Shown: positions 34,224 through 51,640 of the stretch, piece after piece
Layout of the letters: each line of letters starts with the position of its first letter
Position numbering within the stretch: position 1 is the stretch's first letter
From: Warburgia ugandensis
Taxonomy: Eukaryota; Streptophyta; Magnoliopsida; Canellales; Canellaceae
Assembly: GCA_035236585.1 (NCBI GenBank)
Contig: CP141139.1
Coordinates: 53,885,217-53,949,216 of the forward strand
Direction: 5' to 3'
Length of the DNA stretch: 64,000 nt
Notes under the pieces: model-generated
Told to the model about the DNA's origin: nothing
The model's input: only the letters and a program-made list of their open reading frames with translations
Databases searched by the model: none
Program-made: the position numbers and the translations under genes

Positions 34224-36473
34224 GGAGTTTAAATGAAAATTATTTTATCACAAATTAATAAAAATTAGGAAAATAAATAAAATCGGACTAGAAATTCATA
34301 TCTATGTTCATGATTCTGAATTCAAAAGATAGAGAATTAAATAAAATATCAATTTTTTAATCCACTTCTCTAGCATAATTATAGCAAGATTCTTCAATTC
34401 TGGCCACTTTCGAGTCAATCACCCATCATCAATCCTTTATTCACGTCTCTGATTATTGATTCAATTGTTGGATCATGTAGATCTTCAAAAAGTATGATGA
34501 TTACGAGAAATGCATGAATTTAAGATTGGATGACTTAGATTGATTGTATGAACTTTAGATGTAAGATCAAAGTTAGTGGATCAACTAGTAATTGGACATT
34601 TATGGATATCTAAAATTGGATTTTAGATAAAAAAGGAAATAAACATAGGAATTGAAGCAAGCTATCGATTAAGTCTTGACCATTGATTGGGTTAGGCAAA
34701 AAACAATCAAAGGTTAAATTGCAAAGTTCAAGGATTAATTGGGAAAAGGACAAATTAGACTAAAGATAAGATACATATGAGATTGGAAATAAATAGGATT
34801 TCAATGGTGAAAACTGAAATTTTACCAGTTTTCTATTTTAATGACTTGATCGAGGAAAAATAAGATGAAAGTAGGGAGCAGGGGAACAATGGTTTCTTTT
34901 CCTAGTTTTCTCCTCCCTCAATTCCTTCTTCAATAGTTGATGCATGGACTAAGAATGATAGTGGAATAGAGTGAGCAGATTGATGGTTGTTGCTGAGGAG
35001 AGAACCCTATGGGAGGAAGATGACAATGAGGCTGGAAGGGAAATAAGGATGAAAAAAAGAGGAAGACCCACCTCTATAGCTAAACAAGGTTAGGTAAGCA
35101 AGTGGGAATAAGGGAATGATGCTAAAATTGAACTAGAAAACTATGATTGATGAACATGGAAAAACTCAATCATGAGAGAGAGCAATGAATGAAAAACTGA
35201 GGGGAGCTGGGTTCAATTCGAGCTTCTCTCTTTAATTGCACTGTCCTTCCCACAGATCCTATGATGAAGAGGGGAGAGAAAGTCTCCCCTACCAGATCTC
35301 CTCCACGGTCTTCTCCTTCTTTTTCCCTCTACGCTGCTTCGCTGCTATGCTTCTATAGTTGAGCATTCTACCATGATGAAGTCCCCCTTTTTAAGGCTTT
35401 CCCCCCTTTAGGTTTCCTCCATCAAGATCTCCTTCCTTATTACCAAGTTCTCCTCTCCCTTTCCAAAAATCTTTCTTCCATATCTTCTTAATGGATCACA
35501 CATACCCACTTTTGTTTCTATTGTGATATGTTGCTTTCACCAAACCCCTTTTCTAAAGATCCTACTCATCTGTCCTCTTTCCTCTAATAATTTGAACATA
35601 GAATGCATCATGATCTTCCAAAATTGTTGCATATTTCTTCCATTCTTACTTATTTTTTAGGATTTTATTAATTATTCCATTTACCATCTCCATTGTGTAT
35701 TGTAGGGCCCATGTAGCATGAAGATGCTCTGGTATTGATCAACTTGATTTTAGCCATCTAAGTTCATTTTGGTTGATCTGTAGTATATAAAACTCTATTA
35801 GAATTATCTAAACCATACTTTAATTATCTGATAAGATCAGATGATCATCTAGCCATTAAAATTTTGAAATCCAATTGTTAGATTATTAACTAGAGCTATA
35901 GTTAACATTTAATCTCTAATTGTAAAATTGGTTTGTTAAATGATCTATCCAAATGCCAAGTTAGAAGTTTTTAAGCCAAAATCAAATGCTCAACACACCT
36001 CCAAATAGCATTTTGCTAGTCCAGAGCAAAACATTAAAAAAATACGCTTTGTAGAATTGATACAAATTGCCACTTTATAGGCACTAATGATTGAATTTAG
36101 CATATGAAACTAGCCTTTAAACCCCTACACTGCCCTTAGTAGATGAGTTAAGCCTTGTGAGGATTTGTAGTGAATATATCCCCAAGATTCCAAAAGTTTT
36201 CTTCAAGTTATCTCCTACTTTTGCCTCAAAGAATTATCTTCAATAAATCTATCAACTTTAGTATACTAATAAAATTGAATAACAAATTCAAAACCATACT
36301 CATATGCCAAATACATTCAAATTAAGCTCAGATCTCAGAGAGTGTCTCCACAGTCTACATATATGATAATCTTTATTTCTAAGTAAACTATAACTTTTAA
36401 ACTTCATCTTAAATATGTTTTGACCTCAATGTTAACTAATGACATACAATCAAACTAAAAACTCTTGGAAAAA
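34224..36473 (-). repeat. Array unit A5 (2.25 kb)
   Basis: Full length. At the dinucleotide site it has only catgagagagagc (about 35172-35184), an unexpanded state. Confidence 0.85.
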
Positions 36474-38789
<2,316 letters not shown>

Positions 38790-39265
38790 AGAGTTTAAAT
38801 AAAATTTAATTTGCCACGAATTAACAAAAATTAAATAAAATTGTTCTAGAAATTCATATCTATTGATTTACTGAAAAGTACATGATTTTGAATTCAAAAG
38901 GCAGAGAATTAAACAAAATATCAATTGAAATCCACTTCCCTAGCGTGATCATTATAAGATTCTTCATTTTGGTCACTTTGGACTTGATCACCCTTCATCA
39001 ATCCTTCACTTATGTCTTTGATTGATGATTCAATAGTTGGATCATGTAGGTCCTCAAAAAATCTAATAATTAGGATCAATGTAAGAATTTAAGAATTGGC
39101 AGCTTAGATTGATTGTGTGAACTTTAGATATAAGATCAGAGTTAATGGTTCAATTATTAGTTGAAAACTTTTATGAAAATCGAAAATTGGATTTCAAATA
39201 AAAAAGAAATAAACATAAAAATTGAAACAAACTGTCTATTAAGTCTTGACCAATGGTTTGGTTAG

Positions 39266-39672
39266 AAAATGAGACTTGGAAAGCAAGATAGGACCTAATT
39301 AGGAGGCAGGAAGAAGAATACACAAGTGGCTCTGGAAGGAATCTCTTTAACTTTCTTGTGCCATAATTTTGACTTCGTCCCAGTAATAGCAAAAGGAATG
39401 AGCCACAACTTCACCAATGAGATCGGGATGAGGTAAAGGGGGCTTTATTGAAGCCCTTTGGGTCATCCAGTAAGTGAGTGAAAGAGGTCTCATTGGGAGA
39501 ATTGGAAAGAGAGAAGGCTAGCATAACTCATCAGAGGAGCACTGAGGCACTTGAGTTTTGTAATCTGGGTGTAGTAGGAAAAGAAGTTGTATGAGAAAGG
39601 GTGCATGTTATTTGAAGGGCAAAAGTGCTCTTTCTTGGCCATTAGATGAGCAAGGGTGTGATTTTGATGGAT
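39266..39672. mobile_element. 407-base unclassified insertion in unit A7
   Basis: Other units read ggttaggctaaaactgat without a break. Here ggttag is followed by 407 unrelated bases before ctaaaaccgat. I see no terminal inverted repeat, no poly(A) and no coding sequence. It may be a non-autonomous element or filler DNA. Confidence 0.6.
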
Positions 39673-40164
39673 CTAAAACCGATGAAGGGTTAAATTTCAA
39701 AGTTCAAGGATTAAATGGGAAAAGTACAAAACAGGCCAAAGACAAAATAGGGATGAGACTAGAAATAAAATGGGTGTTCACTACTTATAATTGGAAATTT
39801 TCCAATCTTCTATTCTGAAAACATGAACGAGGAAGAAGAAGAAAGTTGGGAGCGGGGGAACAACTGTCTCTTAGCCTTGATCTTCTCCTCCCTCACTTCC
39901 TTGTTCTACAATTGATGCAAGGGCTGAGAATGATAGTGGAACAAGGCCACCATATTGATGGTTGCTGCAAAGGAGAGAAATCAACAGGAGGAAGATGACG
40001 AGGATGCTAAAAGTTAGAGTGAGGCTGGAAGGAAATAATGGATGAAAAAGAGAGGAAAACCCTTCTTTGTGTCTAAACAAGGTGAGGTTGGCAATGGGGA
40101 GCAAGGGAATGATAGAAAAATTGAATTGAAAAATCGTGGTTAATGAACATGAGAACACCTGACC

Positions 40165-40280
<116 letters not shown>

Positions 40281-40977
40281 TGGATGAAAAACTGAGGGGA
40301 GCTAGGTTTGGTTCTGGGTTCTTTCTTTGGGTGCTCTATCCTTCCTACAAATCCTATGATGAAGAGGGAGAGAGGTAGTCTCCCTTACCTGATCTCCTCT
40401 ATAGTCTTCTCCTTCTATGATTCTAAGCTTCTAAAGTCTAGACGTTCTACATTAAAGAAGTAACCCTTTTTTATTGCTTTCCACCATTCGAGTTTCCTCC
40501 ATCAAGATCTCCTTATTAGAATGTTCTCCTCTCTTTCCAAAAATATTTTTACTATATCTTCTTAATAGATCACACGTACCCCCTTTGTTTCTATTGTAAT
40601 ATGTTCCTTTTACTAAACCTCTTTTTGAAAGATCCCACTCATCTATCCTCTTTCCCCCTTTAATAGATTGCAATTAGACTACATTGTTATGTTCCCAAAT
40701 TGTAGCTTATTTCTTTCATCTTCACTCAATTTTTGGGATTTTATTTCTTATTCCCTTTACCATCTCCATTGTGTATTTTAGGGCCCATATAGGGCTCGAA
40801 TTATCTGGTACTAATCAATTCAATTTGAGTCATCCAAGTTCTCAATAAGAATCATTTGAATAATGCTTTAATCATTTGATAAGCTCTGATGACCATCTAG
40901 CCAATAAAATTTTTAAATTCAATGGTTGGATGATTAATTGGTAACATTGATTGGCAAGATATATCTATCCAAATGCT

Positions 40978-41079
40978 AAGTTAGGGATCTTTTTTGCCAA
41001 AATTGAACACTCAATATACCCTCTCAATAAGTTAGGGATCTTTTTTGCCAAAATTGAACACTCAATATACCCTCTCAAC
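40978..41079. repeat. 51-base tandem duplication, 50/51 identical
   Basis: The two copies start with aagttagggatc (40978 and 41029) and end ctctcaat and ctctcaac. The event is recent and lies at the LTR/PPT boundary. Confidence 0.95.
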
Positions 41080-41364
41080 CAAAAATTTTCTAGTCCCAAG
41101 CAAAAGAGGCTAAAAATATATATTTTGTAGAATTGAAACAAATTACCACATTTTGCTAGATTACCCCTAGTGGATGAGTTAAACCTCTTGAGGTTTTGTA
41201 GTGAATACACCCACAAAATTTCAAAAGGCATTTTCAAGTTAACTCCTACTTTTGTTTTAAAGACTTATCTTCAATAAATATATCAACTTTAGTGTACTAA
41301 TAAAATTGAACAACAAAGTCAAAATCCCACTCATATGTCAAATACCTTCCAGTTAAGCTCAGAT

Positions 41365-41367
<3 letters not shown>

Positions 41368-41426
<59 letters not shown>
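41368..41426. repeat. (AG)n microsatellite at a second site
   Basis: Fifty-nine bases of AG repeat between agatctc and atagtttacatata. Other units have cagagtgtgtgtgtacag here, so the tract arose in place. Confidence 0.95.
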
Positions 41427-41429
<3 letters not shown>

Positions 41430-41536
41430 GTTTACATATACGATAATCCTTATTTCTAAGTAAACTATAACATTGGAACTCCATCTCAAATATGTTTTGG
41501 CAATGTAAACTTAAACTCTTAGAAAAAAGGTTCAAA

Positions 41537-43794
<2,258 letters not shown>

Positions 43795-43871
43795 GGAGTT
43801 TAATAAAATTTAATTTGTCACAAATTAATAAAAATTACAAAAATTAAATAACAATGATCTAGAAGTTCATG

Positions 43872-43876
43872 CCTAT
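43872..43876. repeat. Left target site duplication of the Athila-like element
   Basis: cctat here and tttat at 62973-62977 are each one base from tctat, the sequence at this point in intact array units (ttcatatctattgattt). Unit sequence resumes at 62978 exactly where it stopped. Confidence 0.8.
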
Positions 43877-45593
43877 TGTTGATTATTTTTTGCAAGTGCA
43901 CGGGTTATTATAATGTAGCTTATGCAAGTACAGGTTGATGCCACAGGGACTTGACTTAAAAGATAGAGTTAAAATAAAATTTAAATATCTAAAATTTAAA
44001 AAATAATAAAAATTAAATAACAAGGAATTGTAAACTCAAATCTATTTAGCCAATGAAAATTACAAAAATCCAAATTCAAAAAGGTAGAAAAATAACTAAA
44101 AACAAATAAAATCTACTTCTTTAGCTTGATTATGATAAATTTCTTAAAATTTGATAACTTTAAGTCTATCAGCCTTCATCAATCTCTCACCGATACTTTT
44201 GATTAAGGATCCAATGACTAGATTAAGTAGATTCTCTAAAATTTTGATGATTTAGACTAAGAAAGGATTTTGGACCACTTAGAATCTCTAGATTTCAGAT
44301 TGAAGACTAGAACTAATGGATAAGTTAAGTGATGTATGAAGAACAAAATCTGAAGATTAATTGAAAATTAGATCAGAAATACATAAAGATTTAAAGAAAT
44401 CCTATTTGTTAAAGCTAACTATTGATTTGGTTAAGCCTAAATTAAATAGGCTTGGATTACACAGTTCTTGGATTAATTTAAAAATAATAAAAAAACATGG
44501 ATAGTAGAATCTAGATAAAACAAAACTGGAATAAGATAAAAAAAAAAGATTAAACTAGAATTTAAATTAATGACAGAGGGTAAAATTGGAATTTTCTAGT
44601 TTTCAGGTTTTAAATGAAAAATAGAGGAAACTTACTAGATGGAGGAAGAAGATGAAGCAAAGGGAGAATAAGATGGAGGGAAAGAGGGGAAAAGAGTGAA
44701 AAAGAGGGAAAACTTGACTTGGGTTTTCTCCTACAGTGACAGGAGGGGCTATTGTGAAAGAGAGAAAAGGAACGAGAGAGAGGAGAAGAGAGATAGGTGC
44801 TCGTCGGCTTCTCCTACAGCTCTTCTTGGGTTCCACGGTTGTCTACGGGTTGGGGCGAGGAAGAGAGAAGAGAGGATGCGGGCTGGGAATGGTGAATTCT
44901 AGTTTGTTGTTGGAAATCAAGAGAGAGAACGAGAGGGAGACGAGAGGCAGTGGTGTAACAGAGAGGGAGACAGGAGACACGGGAGTGAAAGAGTAGAGAG
45001 AATAGAAAGAAGAGAGGGAGAAGGGAAGGGGGTGGTCAGTCAATTTCTCCTGGCTGCCCTCCTTTGTTTATAGTTCTTAGTGATCCCCCTTCTCCTTCTT
45101 TTTTCTTTCGTTTTTAAGCTCAATGGCCCTTCATATTTGAGTTTCTCTGGTTCTAATTTTTATTGCTTCCTCCTCTCCTTGGTTTCCTCTTTTACTTCTT
45201 AGAAAGCAAATATCTAAGGCTCTTTTCTCTATAAATCATATATGCAGGATTTTCTTTCTTGTTCCTTTAGGCATCTCCATCTTGTTTCATGGGCCCCATG
45301 TAGCCTTTTATTCCTTGATGGTGATCTAGTCCATTGATTTGATCTAAGCCATTCAATGTTCAATTTGGTTAATCTGCACTATAAAAAACTCAATTAGATT
45401 CATCTTGGTCATACTTTTATTCACAAATTAGCTCCTACTGATTATCTGACCATTAAATTCTTTACAAATCAACAGTTGGATAATTAATTGAAACTAAAAT
45501 GAAAAATTAAGCTAAAAATTACAAAATTGAATGATTGGATGATTTAATTAAATATAAAATGAGGGCATTTTATCCAAAATTAAACACTTAACA
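43877..45593 (-). repeat. 3' LTR of the Athila-like element (1,717 bp)
   Basis: It runs from TGTTGATTATTTT to …aaacacttaaca on the + strand, so TG…CA ends. The U5 landmark gcaagtgcacggg is at 43892. The body is collinear with the interrupted LTR at 56215-62972, including gtgctcg(t/c)cgg and ggttccacggttgtcta. Confidence 0.85.
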
Positions 45594-45604
45594 CATCCCC
45601 CAAC
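45594..45604 (-). promoter_or_regulatory. Polypurine tract of the Athila-like element
   Basis: The - strand reads GTTGGGGGATG directly before the LTR start TGTTAAGTG. This is the expected plus-strand primer site, and the GTTGGGGG form is common in this lineage. Confidence 0.7.
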
Positions 45605-47258
45605 TAGCATTTTGCTAGTCCTCAGCAAAACCTGTGAAAAACCAAATTCCAAAATTCTAAAACATATTTTTAAGTCAACTCCACTTTTTCCTCAAAGAAT
45701 TATCTTCAATAAATCTAAAAAATTTAGTAAACTAATAAAAATGAATGAAAATTTCAAAACCCTTACTATATGCTAAAGACACTCTAATTAAGCTCAGATC
45801 TTAAAGTAAGTGTGTGAGTGTATAGTCTACATATAAAATAATCTTTATCTCTAAGTGCACTTCTAACTTTTGAACTCTATCTGAAATATGTTTTGACCTC
45901 AATTCTCACTAATGATATACACTCAGAAATAAAATCTCTTAAATAAAAGGGTCAAATCATATCACTTTTTTAAATATGTGAGCATAGTTACTAAAAATAA
46001 ATTAGTATCACATATACTCATAAAGAATGGGAGTTATTAAGTACTTTAATTTTGATTCCTTTATAAAGGATAAGATGCCATTACCTTTGAATACTTAGAA
46101 ATACTACTCTTTAAATCCTATCTTTTCATATCTTTATCGAGACTATATTCCTTCTATAATCAATAGGTCTTTAATTAGGATGAAACATAGGCTTAAGATA
46201 GGGTACAAAAAAAGGGGTATATAGGGTATTCAAAATTTTGTCAAAAATAAGTAGAGGTCTTCTACTAAAGTTGACAATTCATCTTTACCTGTACTCAAGC
46301 GAATATTTCGTTTTCCACTTTTTTGCATTCTTTAAACTTTTTTTTAGTACTTTTTCTTTCTTTTCAACACTTTTGAATCTCTTTGATGAATATTTCTTTT
46401 ATTGATATTCACCTTTCTACTTTTATTGCAACTAAAAGGTATATCTTCATCCATCTCTTACTTATCTTTTAAAGAAAATGGGTAATGGATTATTTATATT
46501 GGGCTAATATGGGTAAAGGTAATTTGGATAAGAAAAGAAAAGGTTTATATAAAAGGCTCAAATTGGCTAACTAATGGTAAAAAATTTCTTTTGGGTTGGC
46601 TTTATGCCTCTAGGTTAACACTAAGGATGGTCTAAATCCTTTTCTAGGTTTCATATAATCAATCAGATTGATTGGACTTCTAAAATTTTAATGGTAATAT
46701 TCTAATAATTCATGTAATTATCCAAATTTAAAACTTGATGGGATCAAATTTTAATTCAAGCACATTGAAAAAAATTAAGAACATTTATAACCACTTAAAA
46801 GAATTGATTGGCTCTAAAACTTACTTCGGTTATAGGTCTCCACTGAATTTCTTCAGGATCTCTAAGTTATAAACTACTTATCAATTTAGACTATGTATAT
46901 GCAACTGTGAGTATAGATGTGATGTAAGACTTTACTTTTATAGAATACTTTAGAAAATGCATAAAGTGATAAATTAATCATGTTCAATTCCATTAATAAG
47001 CTAAAGTTATTTAGACTCTACTTTACAAAATTCAATTCTCATCATAGTGTAGGAATTGTCCTAAAAATTTTCATTTTTTAGCAATTTTTTTAAATTAAGA
47101 GAAAAAACTAATAAAAGCTAGAATTTGCTAGAATTCTACACTACCAACTTGAAAGAAACATTGCTCTTAATGTTTAAAAAGTAGGACCTAAAATGAATAT
47201 AGGTGATGCAGAAAACAATGAAAAAATACAAAAGATGTTACAAAGGAATCAGATGCAC
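45605..47258 (-). other. 3' UTR of the Athila-like element
   Basis: No reading frame was recognised. Next to the PPT the - strand has the gactagcaaaatgct block; the first ~350 bases match the 3'-UTR tails of the array units. Near 47150 the - strand reads AAGAGCAATGTTTCTTTCAA, a motif usual just after pol in Athila elements. Confidence 0.65.
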
Positions 47259-47353
47259 TCAATCATGATAAACAAGATCCTCCAAAGTTGTGGACTCAGA
47301 TTCTAAGTTCTCATATTCTAGGAAAGGCTTCAAACATTGACCATTCACTTTGG
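47259..47353 (-). pseudogene. Pol C-terminal end (integrase tail)
   Basis: The - strand reads KVNGQCLKPF and ends in a stop at 47259-47261 after VYHD. The VNG-LKP motif marks the end of Athila pol. It directly abuts the nested LTR. About 450 bases of integrase expected between here and the fragment at 50319 are absent. Confidence 0.8.
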
Positions 47354-49239
47354 TGTGACACCTTGGGTTTTAATGAACCTTTTTCCCCATAAATATAAAA
47401 ATAATAATATGTTTTAAGAAAATAAATGGGATCCCTAAAAATGATAAATTGAAAATTTTTAGTATAAAATTTTTAGTGCAGCTTTAAAAGAATTGACTGA
47501 AAGAGAAAACCTCGGGGGTCAACCACATTCAAAAAATATAATCATAAATAAAATTAAACCCATGATACTCTGAGCATACTCAATTCAAAACCACAATAAA
47601 TAAACATGTTAATTAAAGACGATAATAAATCAAGTCAAATGTCACCAGGTTCCATCCATGATCACCACAATATTTACATCTACGGTTTACATTCTCCATT
47701 CCATAATATGGGTCCAATCTATCCAAATATATAATCTTCTAAGTAAAATCTCAAAAGTCTAATACCAGTCCAAGAGACATACTCTAATCTATGTCTGAAT
47801 AAGGAAATAAAATGGATGGTCTTCAAGTCTTCTTCCAAATCACTACTACTCCACCCGCTTTCCTTTTTGGTTATCACGTTCCAAATTTGAGGCATTGCAA
47901 AACAAAGCAATGCCTCAACAGGCTATGCTTGTGTAGGTGATTACGCTCAAATAATTTTTAACAAAATTTACAATATGATTCTCATGAAGGAAACATATAT
48001 TATACATATCAAATGATCAAATGCTCATAATTATAAACCTTCACAAGCTGTTATTAAGTTAAATCAGGATGACATGCAAGGCATAATTAAAATACAAAGG
48101 TACATACATCAAAACAATACGAGTCTATGTCTATAGGATAGTATGCATGCAATCATGATAAACAAGACACTGTATCAAAACAATGCCAAAATTGTCCCAA
48201 GATACTCAATCACTGGTGATGTGTACTCATACTAACTCTGGGTCCTTCCCGTGCAGCCCGCATCAGCCCTCGGAATTCCTCACGGCTTAGGCCTGGCTTG
48301 CCCCGGTTCACCCCACATATAAATCCATATGAACATGCAAAATAACAAGATGGGTTACTATGCTACAGTGGCAACCCCATCAAGATCTGAACGACTGCCG
48401 TCCCCCGTCGACACCCAAACAGGAGACTTTCTTCGTCCCCATGGGAAGGAACGGACCTGTAGGGGGGACTACCCATGATACCACCACCTATGTACCTGGC
48501 CCTATATCACTCAAGGGGGGTGTCTAATCATCATCATCACAAAGTCAAAGGGCGAGTGGCCAACTCTACAACCCTCCTAGCATAGTACCCATCGGGTGGA
48601 AGCACCCATCATAAATCATCTACAAAATATAAATCATGTAAAGGCTCCATAAATAATCCTAATAAATACGATCAAAGTCCATGTCAAGATAGTATATCAC
48701 ATGTAAACATGGTCATTAACAAAATGAAATATCATGCTACAACGCAAAAATAGGGATCTATTTATGTGCCATGAGAAGACATAAAAGACATATCTCAAAA
48801 ACTTTAGAAATCCACTCATGGTTACTGAAATCATGAAATAATTGAATGAAATCACCTACCTCAATAAATGCAGTGCTCTAATAAAGCACGTGGAAGTATC
48901 ACGTTGCACGCTTTGACGTACCTGTTACATTATAAATCCTCCATCATTTGGCAATTCAATGATGTTTATCCCTTTAATCCCCTAGATCATCTCACATTTG
49001 ATGTATACCATCAATATCTAAGGTCTGATTACCCATTGATCAGCCTGATTTAGATTATCTCACCACATTCAGTGGTTTAACCTTTAAAAAGGGATTTAGA
49101 TCTAGATTTTCAAGTCAAATCTAGGTTTGCATCATCGATATAGTCACAAAGCCTCTTTCGGATCGCAATTTGGACCTCTGTAGCTCCCAAAAATCAATTT
49201 TTTATAAATGGACGGGTTAGAGGACCCCAAAAATCCAGA

Positions 49240-49680
49240 AAAACCATGCGTGCGCCATCTTACACATGCGCGTGTGTGTCATTGACACTTGTGCATGCAT
49301 GTGCATCACTCGTGTGCGCGTGTGCTTGTACCCCTAGCACGCGCGCACAGGGGCACTGCTGGCCCGCTGCACATGCGTACACTACTGCCGCTTATGCGTG
49401 TACGTCATTTTTGTGTGCACGTGTGTACGCCGACGTGCTACGCATGCGTTGTTTTCGTGCACACACGTGTTGCCTGTGTGCTTGTGTGGCGCTCGCATGC
49501 CGTGCAAGTGGTGCGCCCATTTTGGGTGTGTGCTGCGCACGTGGCGCCTACGTGGTGTGCATTGGTTACACTACGTGGTGCGCGCGTGTTGTGCGTGGTG
49601 CGCTACACTTACTTGGCGCTTACGTGGCGTGCACTAGTTGTGACACATGTCGCCACTGGGTGCCATAGCCAGAGACGACA
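49240..49680. other. CpG- and TG/CA-rich block inside the long LTR
   Basis: About 440 bases are crowded with tgcgcgtg, cacgtgtg, gcatgcg and acgtgg motifs. CpG is abundant while the surrounding DNA is AT-rich. Long alternating purine-pyrimidine runs occur. The open frames across it are composition artefacts (Cys- and Ala-rich, no family). Confidence 0.85.
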
Positions 49681-50220
49681 ACCGGACTCTGGTTGCTGCT
49701 TGCGACGCTTAGGCATCCAATGGTGCGATTTTTGCACCGTTTCACTTTGTTTTTCACGTAGATCACATTTTAAAAGTATCTTTTCAACAAACTCCATCGT
49801 GATCTAATGTTTTTACACGATTTTATCGCATTCCTAAAATTTCTCATTCTACTGTTTTTTGAGTTTTTCGACACCCTTAGCCGTCCGATTACCATGAAAA
49901 TCCATGGGTTTGTTCTTCTTGTTACTATACACAAGATGAACGGTTCGATCATGATCTGATACTGTTTCATCGATTTATGTTGAAGAGAAAAATAACACAT
50001 AGTAGTTCATCGAAAAACGGCAATCCACGCCGTTTTTCGACATTATAACAACGAAAAACTTTAAGAAAGAAAAGGAAAATCGTAGAGGGTGGCCTACTAT
50101 GTTCAAATCAGCTAGAACCCACCTTCCCTTTACCACGTGTGCCTGATTCCACGTAGTTGCGAGAGTTGTCGACACAGAAACTGAGAGGGATAGTTTGGCC
50201 ATATAACAAGACAGGGGAGG

Positions 50221-50230
50221 CTTTTATAGC
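50221..50230 (-). promoter_or_regulatory. TATA box-like site of the nested long LTR
   Basis: The - strand reads GCTATAAAAG, about 90 bases into the LTR, followed by pyrimidine-rich sequence. It is a likely U3 promoter element. Confidence 0.5.
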
Positions 50231-50318
50231 CTCATCGTGGGTCCCACACCCTGTAGGCCCATGTGTATTTATCATTTTACTCTCTCTTATTATTTATTTA
50301 ATTATTTAGGTTATTACA

Positions 50319-51300
50319 CTAGGGCATATCAATTAGCCAAAAAGACTAATCCTTATGATTCGGCTTTGCAATTTTTTGAAGAATTTGTTTTATGCCCGAT
50401 TAGATAGTTCTACTTGTCCGCTTATTTGCAGGTGATGCAGTGTTGTAGTTTATGGGTAATGTTATATTTTCTCATGAGTGTTTCAAATGACTTGTTGCAA
50501 AAATGTGTACTATTATCACTTATAATGCCAAGAGGGGTCCCAAATCTAGAAAAGATGTTTTCTTTTAAACATTTAACAACTACTTTGTGATTATATGCCT
50601 ACATGGGATAGCCTTAATCCATTAAAAACATAGTCTACGTCCAATAAGATATAAATGTAGTTAAAAGAAGGTGGGAATGGCCCCATGAAATCTATGCCCC
50701 AACAATAAAAAAATTATATGACAATGATAGGGTTCAGAGGCATCATATTCCTACAGTTCATTCCTCCTAGCTTTTGACATTGCTCACAAGTTTTACAGAA
50801 CACATGTGTCTCTTTAAACAATGAAGGCTAGTAGAAACCACACTACAAAATCTTTGCAGCTATTTTTTGTGCAAAAAAATGCCCACCACATGCTTCTAAG
50901 TGACAAAAGGAAATAACATTATGTTGCTCTAAGTTAGGTACACATCTCCTAATTATTTGACATGGGAAGTACTTAAATAGGTATGAATCATCCCAGAAGT
51001 AGTGGTTAACATTGGAAAAGAATTTTTGCTTTTCTTGTTTATTCCAATGTTCAGGAATGTTCCCCGTGACTAAATAATATGCAATATTAGCAAACTAGGG
51101 ATGATGGGAAACATGAAAAAGTTGCTCATCAAGGAAATTATCCTTAATTGGAAACTCATTTAATGGTTCTATAAGGACTAGGTGAGACAAGTGCTCAACT
51201 ACCACATTCTCTACTCCATTCTTATCTTTTATTTTAATGTCAAACTCTTAAAGGAAAAGAATCCAACTAATTAGTCTAGGCTTAACATCCTTCTTGGAAA
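50319..51300 (-). pseudogene. Athila-like integrase, N-terminal zinc finger and part of the catalytic core
   Basis: On the - strand: an HHCC-type region (QHNVISFCHLEACGGH … CKTCEQCQKL), the first catalytic Asp motif GIDFMGPFPPS (near 50676), then KENIFSRFGTPLGIISDNSTHF with the second Asp (near 50510), and finally SGQVELSNR before the nested LTR. Several stops and frameshifts are present. The third catalytic Glu region and the C-terminal domain are missing. The enzyme would insert element cDNA into chromosomes. Confidence 0.82.
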
Positions 51301-51640
51301 CAAGATACTTAAGGGCTGAATGAATAGTGAATATGACTATTTTAGATCCAACCAAGTAAGACCTAAATTTATCCAGCGTGAAGACAATTATTAAGAGTTC
51401 TTTCTCAGTAGTGGAATAGTTCATTTGGGTGCTCTTTACGGTCTACTGGCATAGTAGATGATATATGGTTTTTTCTCTTTTCTCAACCCTAATATAGTTT
51501 CTATAGCATAATCACTAGCATCACACATGATTTCAAAGGTAAGACGTCAATTGGGTGGTTGCATGATAGGTGGAGTGGTTAACTTATCTTGTAACTTTGT
51601 AAAAGCTTCCTGACAATCATTAGTCCACTCAAAAGGATAT
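51300..51640 (-). pseudogene. Athila-like RNase H domain
   Basis: The - strand reads DASDYAIETILGLRKEK, then after an in-frame stop TEKELLIIVFTLDKFRSYLVGSKIVI. This is the usual RNase H core after RT (DAS-Y--G-VL-Q, ---EKE-L). It degrades the RNA of the RNA/DNA hybrid. The motif is AIETIL where active copies have a Gly. Confidence 0.8.

Larger units (their letters stand above)
47354..50318 (-). mobile_element. Long LTR (2,965 bp) nested in the Athila-like pol
   Basis: Ends are TG…CA (- strand TGTAATAACC … TGTCACA). A promoter-like gctataaaag lies about 90 bases from its 5' end on the - strand. No internal genes are present. The 5-bp flanks (tttgg and ctagg) do not match. Segments matching the other long LTR in reverse complement are TTGGCCAC(T/C)CGC, GATGATGATGA and TTATTTTGCA. 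The family could be a chromovirus with long LTRs; this is inference. Confidence 0.7.

Noticed and set aside
49246..49807. 140- and 172-codon open frames, Cys/Ala/His rich
   Set aside because: They overlap each other in different frames inside the CpG-rich LTR block. The composition explains them and no domain is recognisable.
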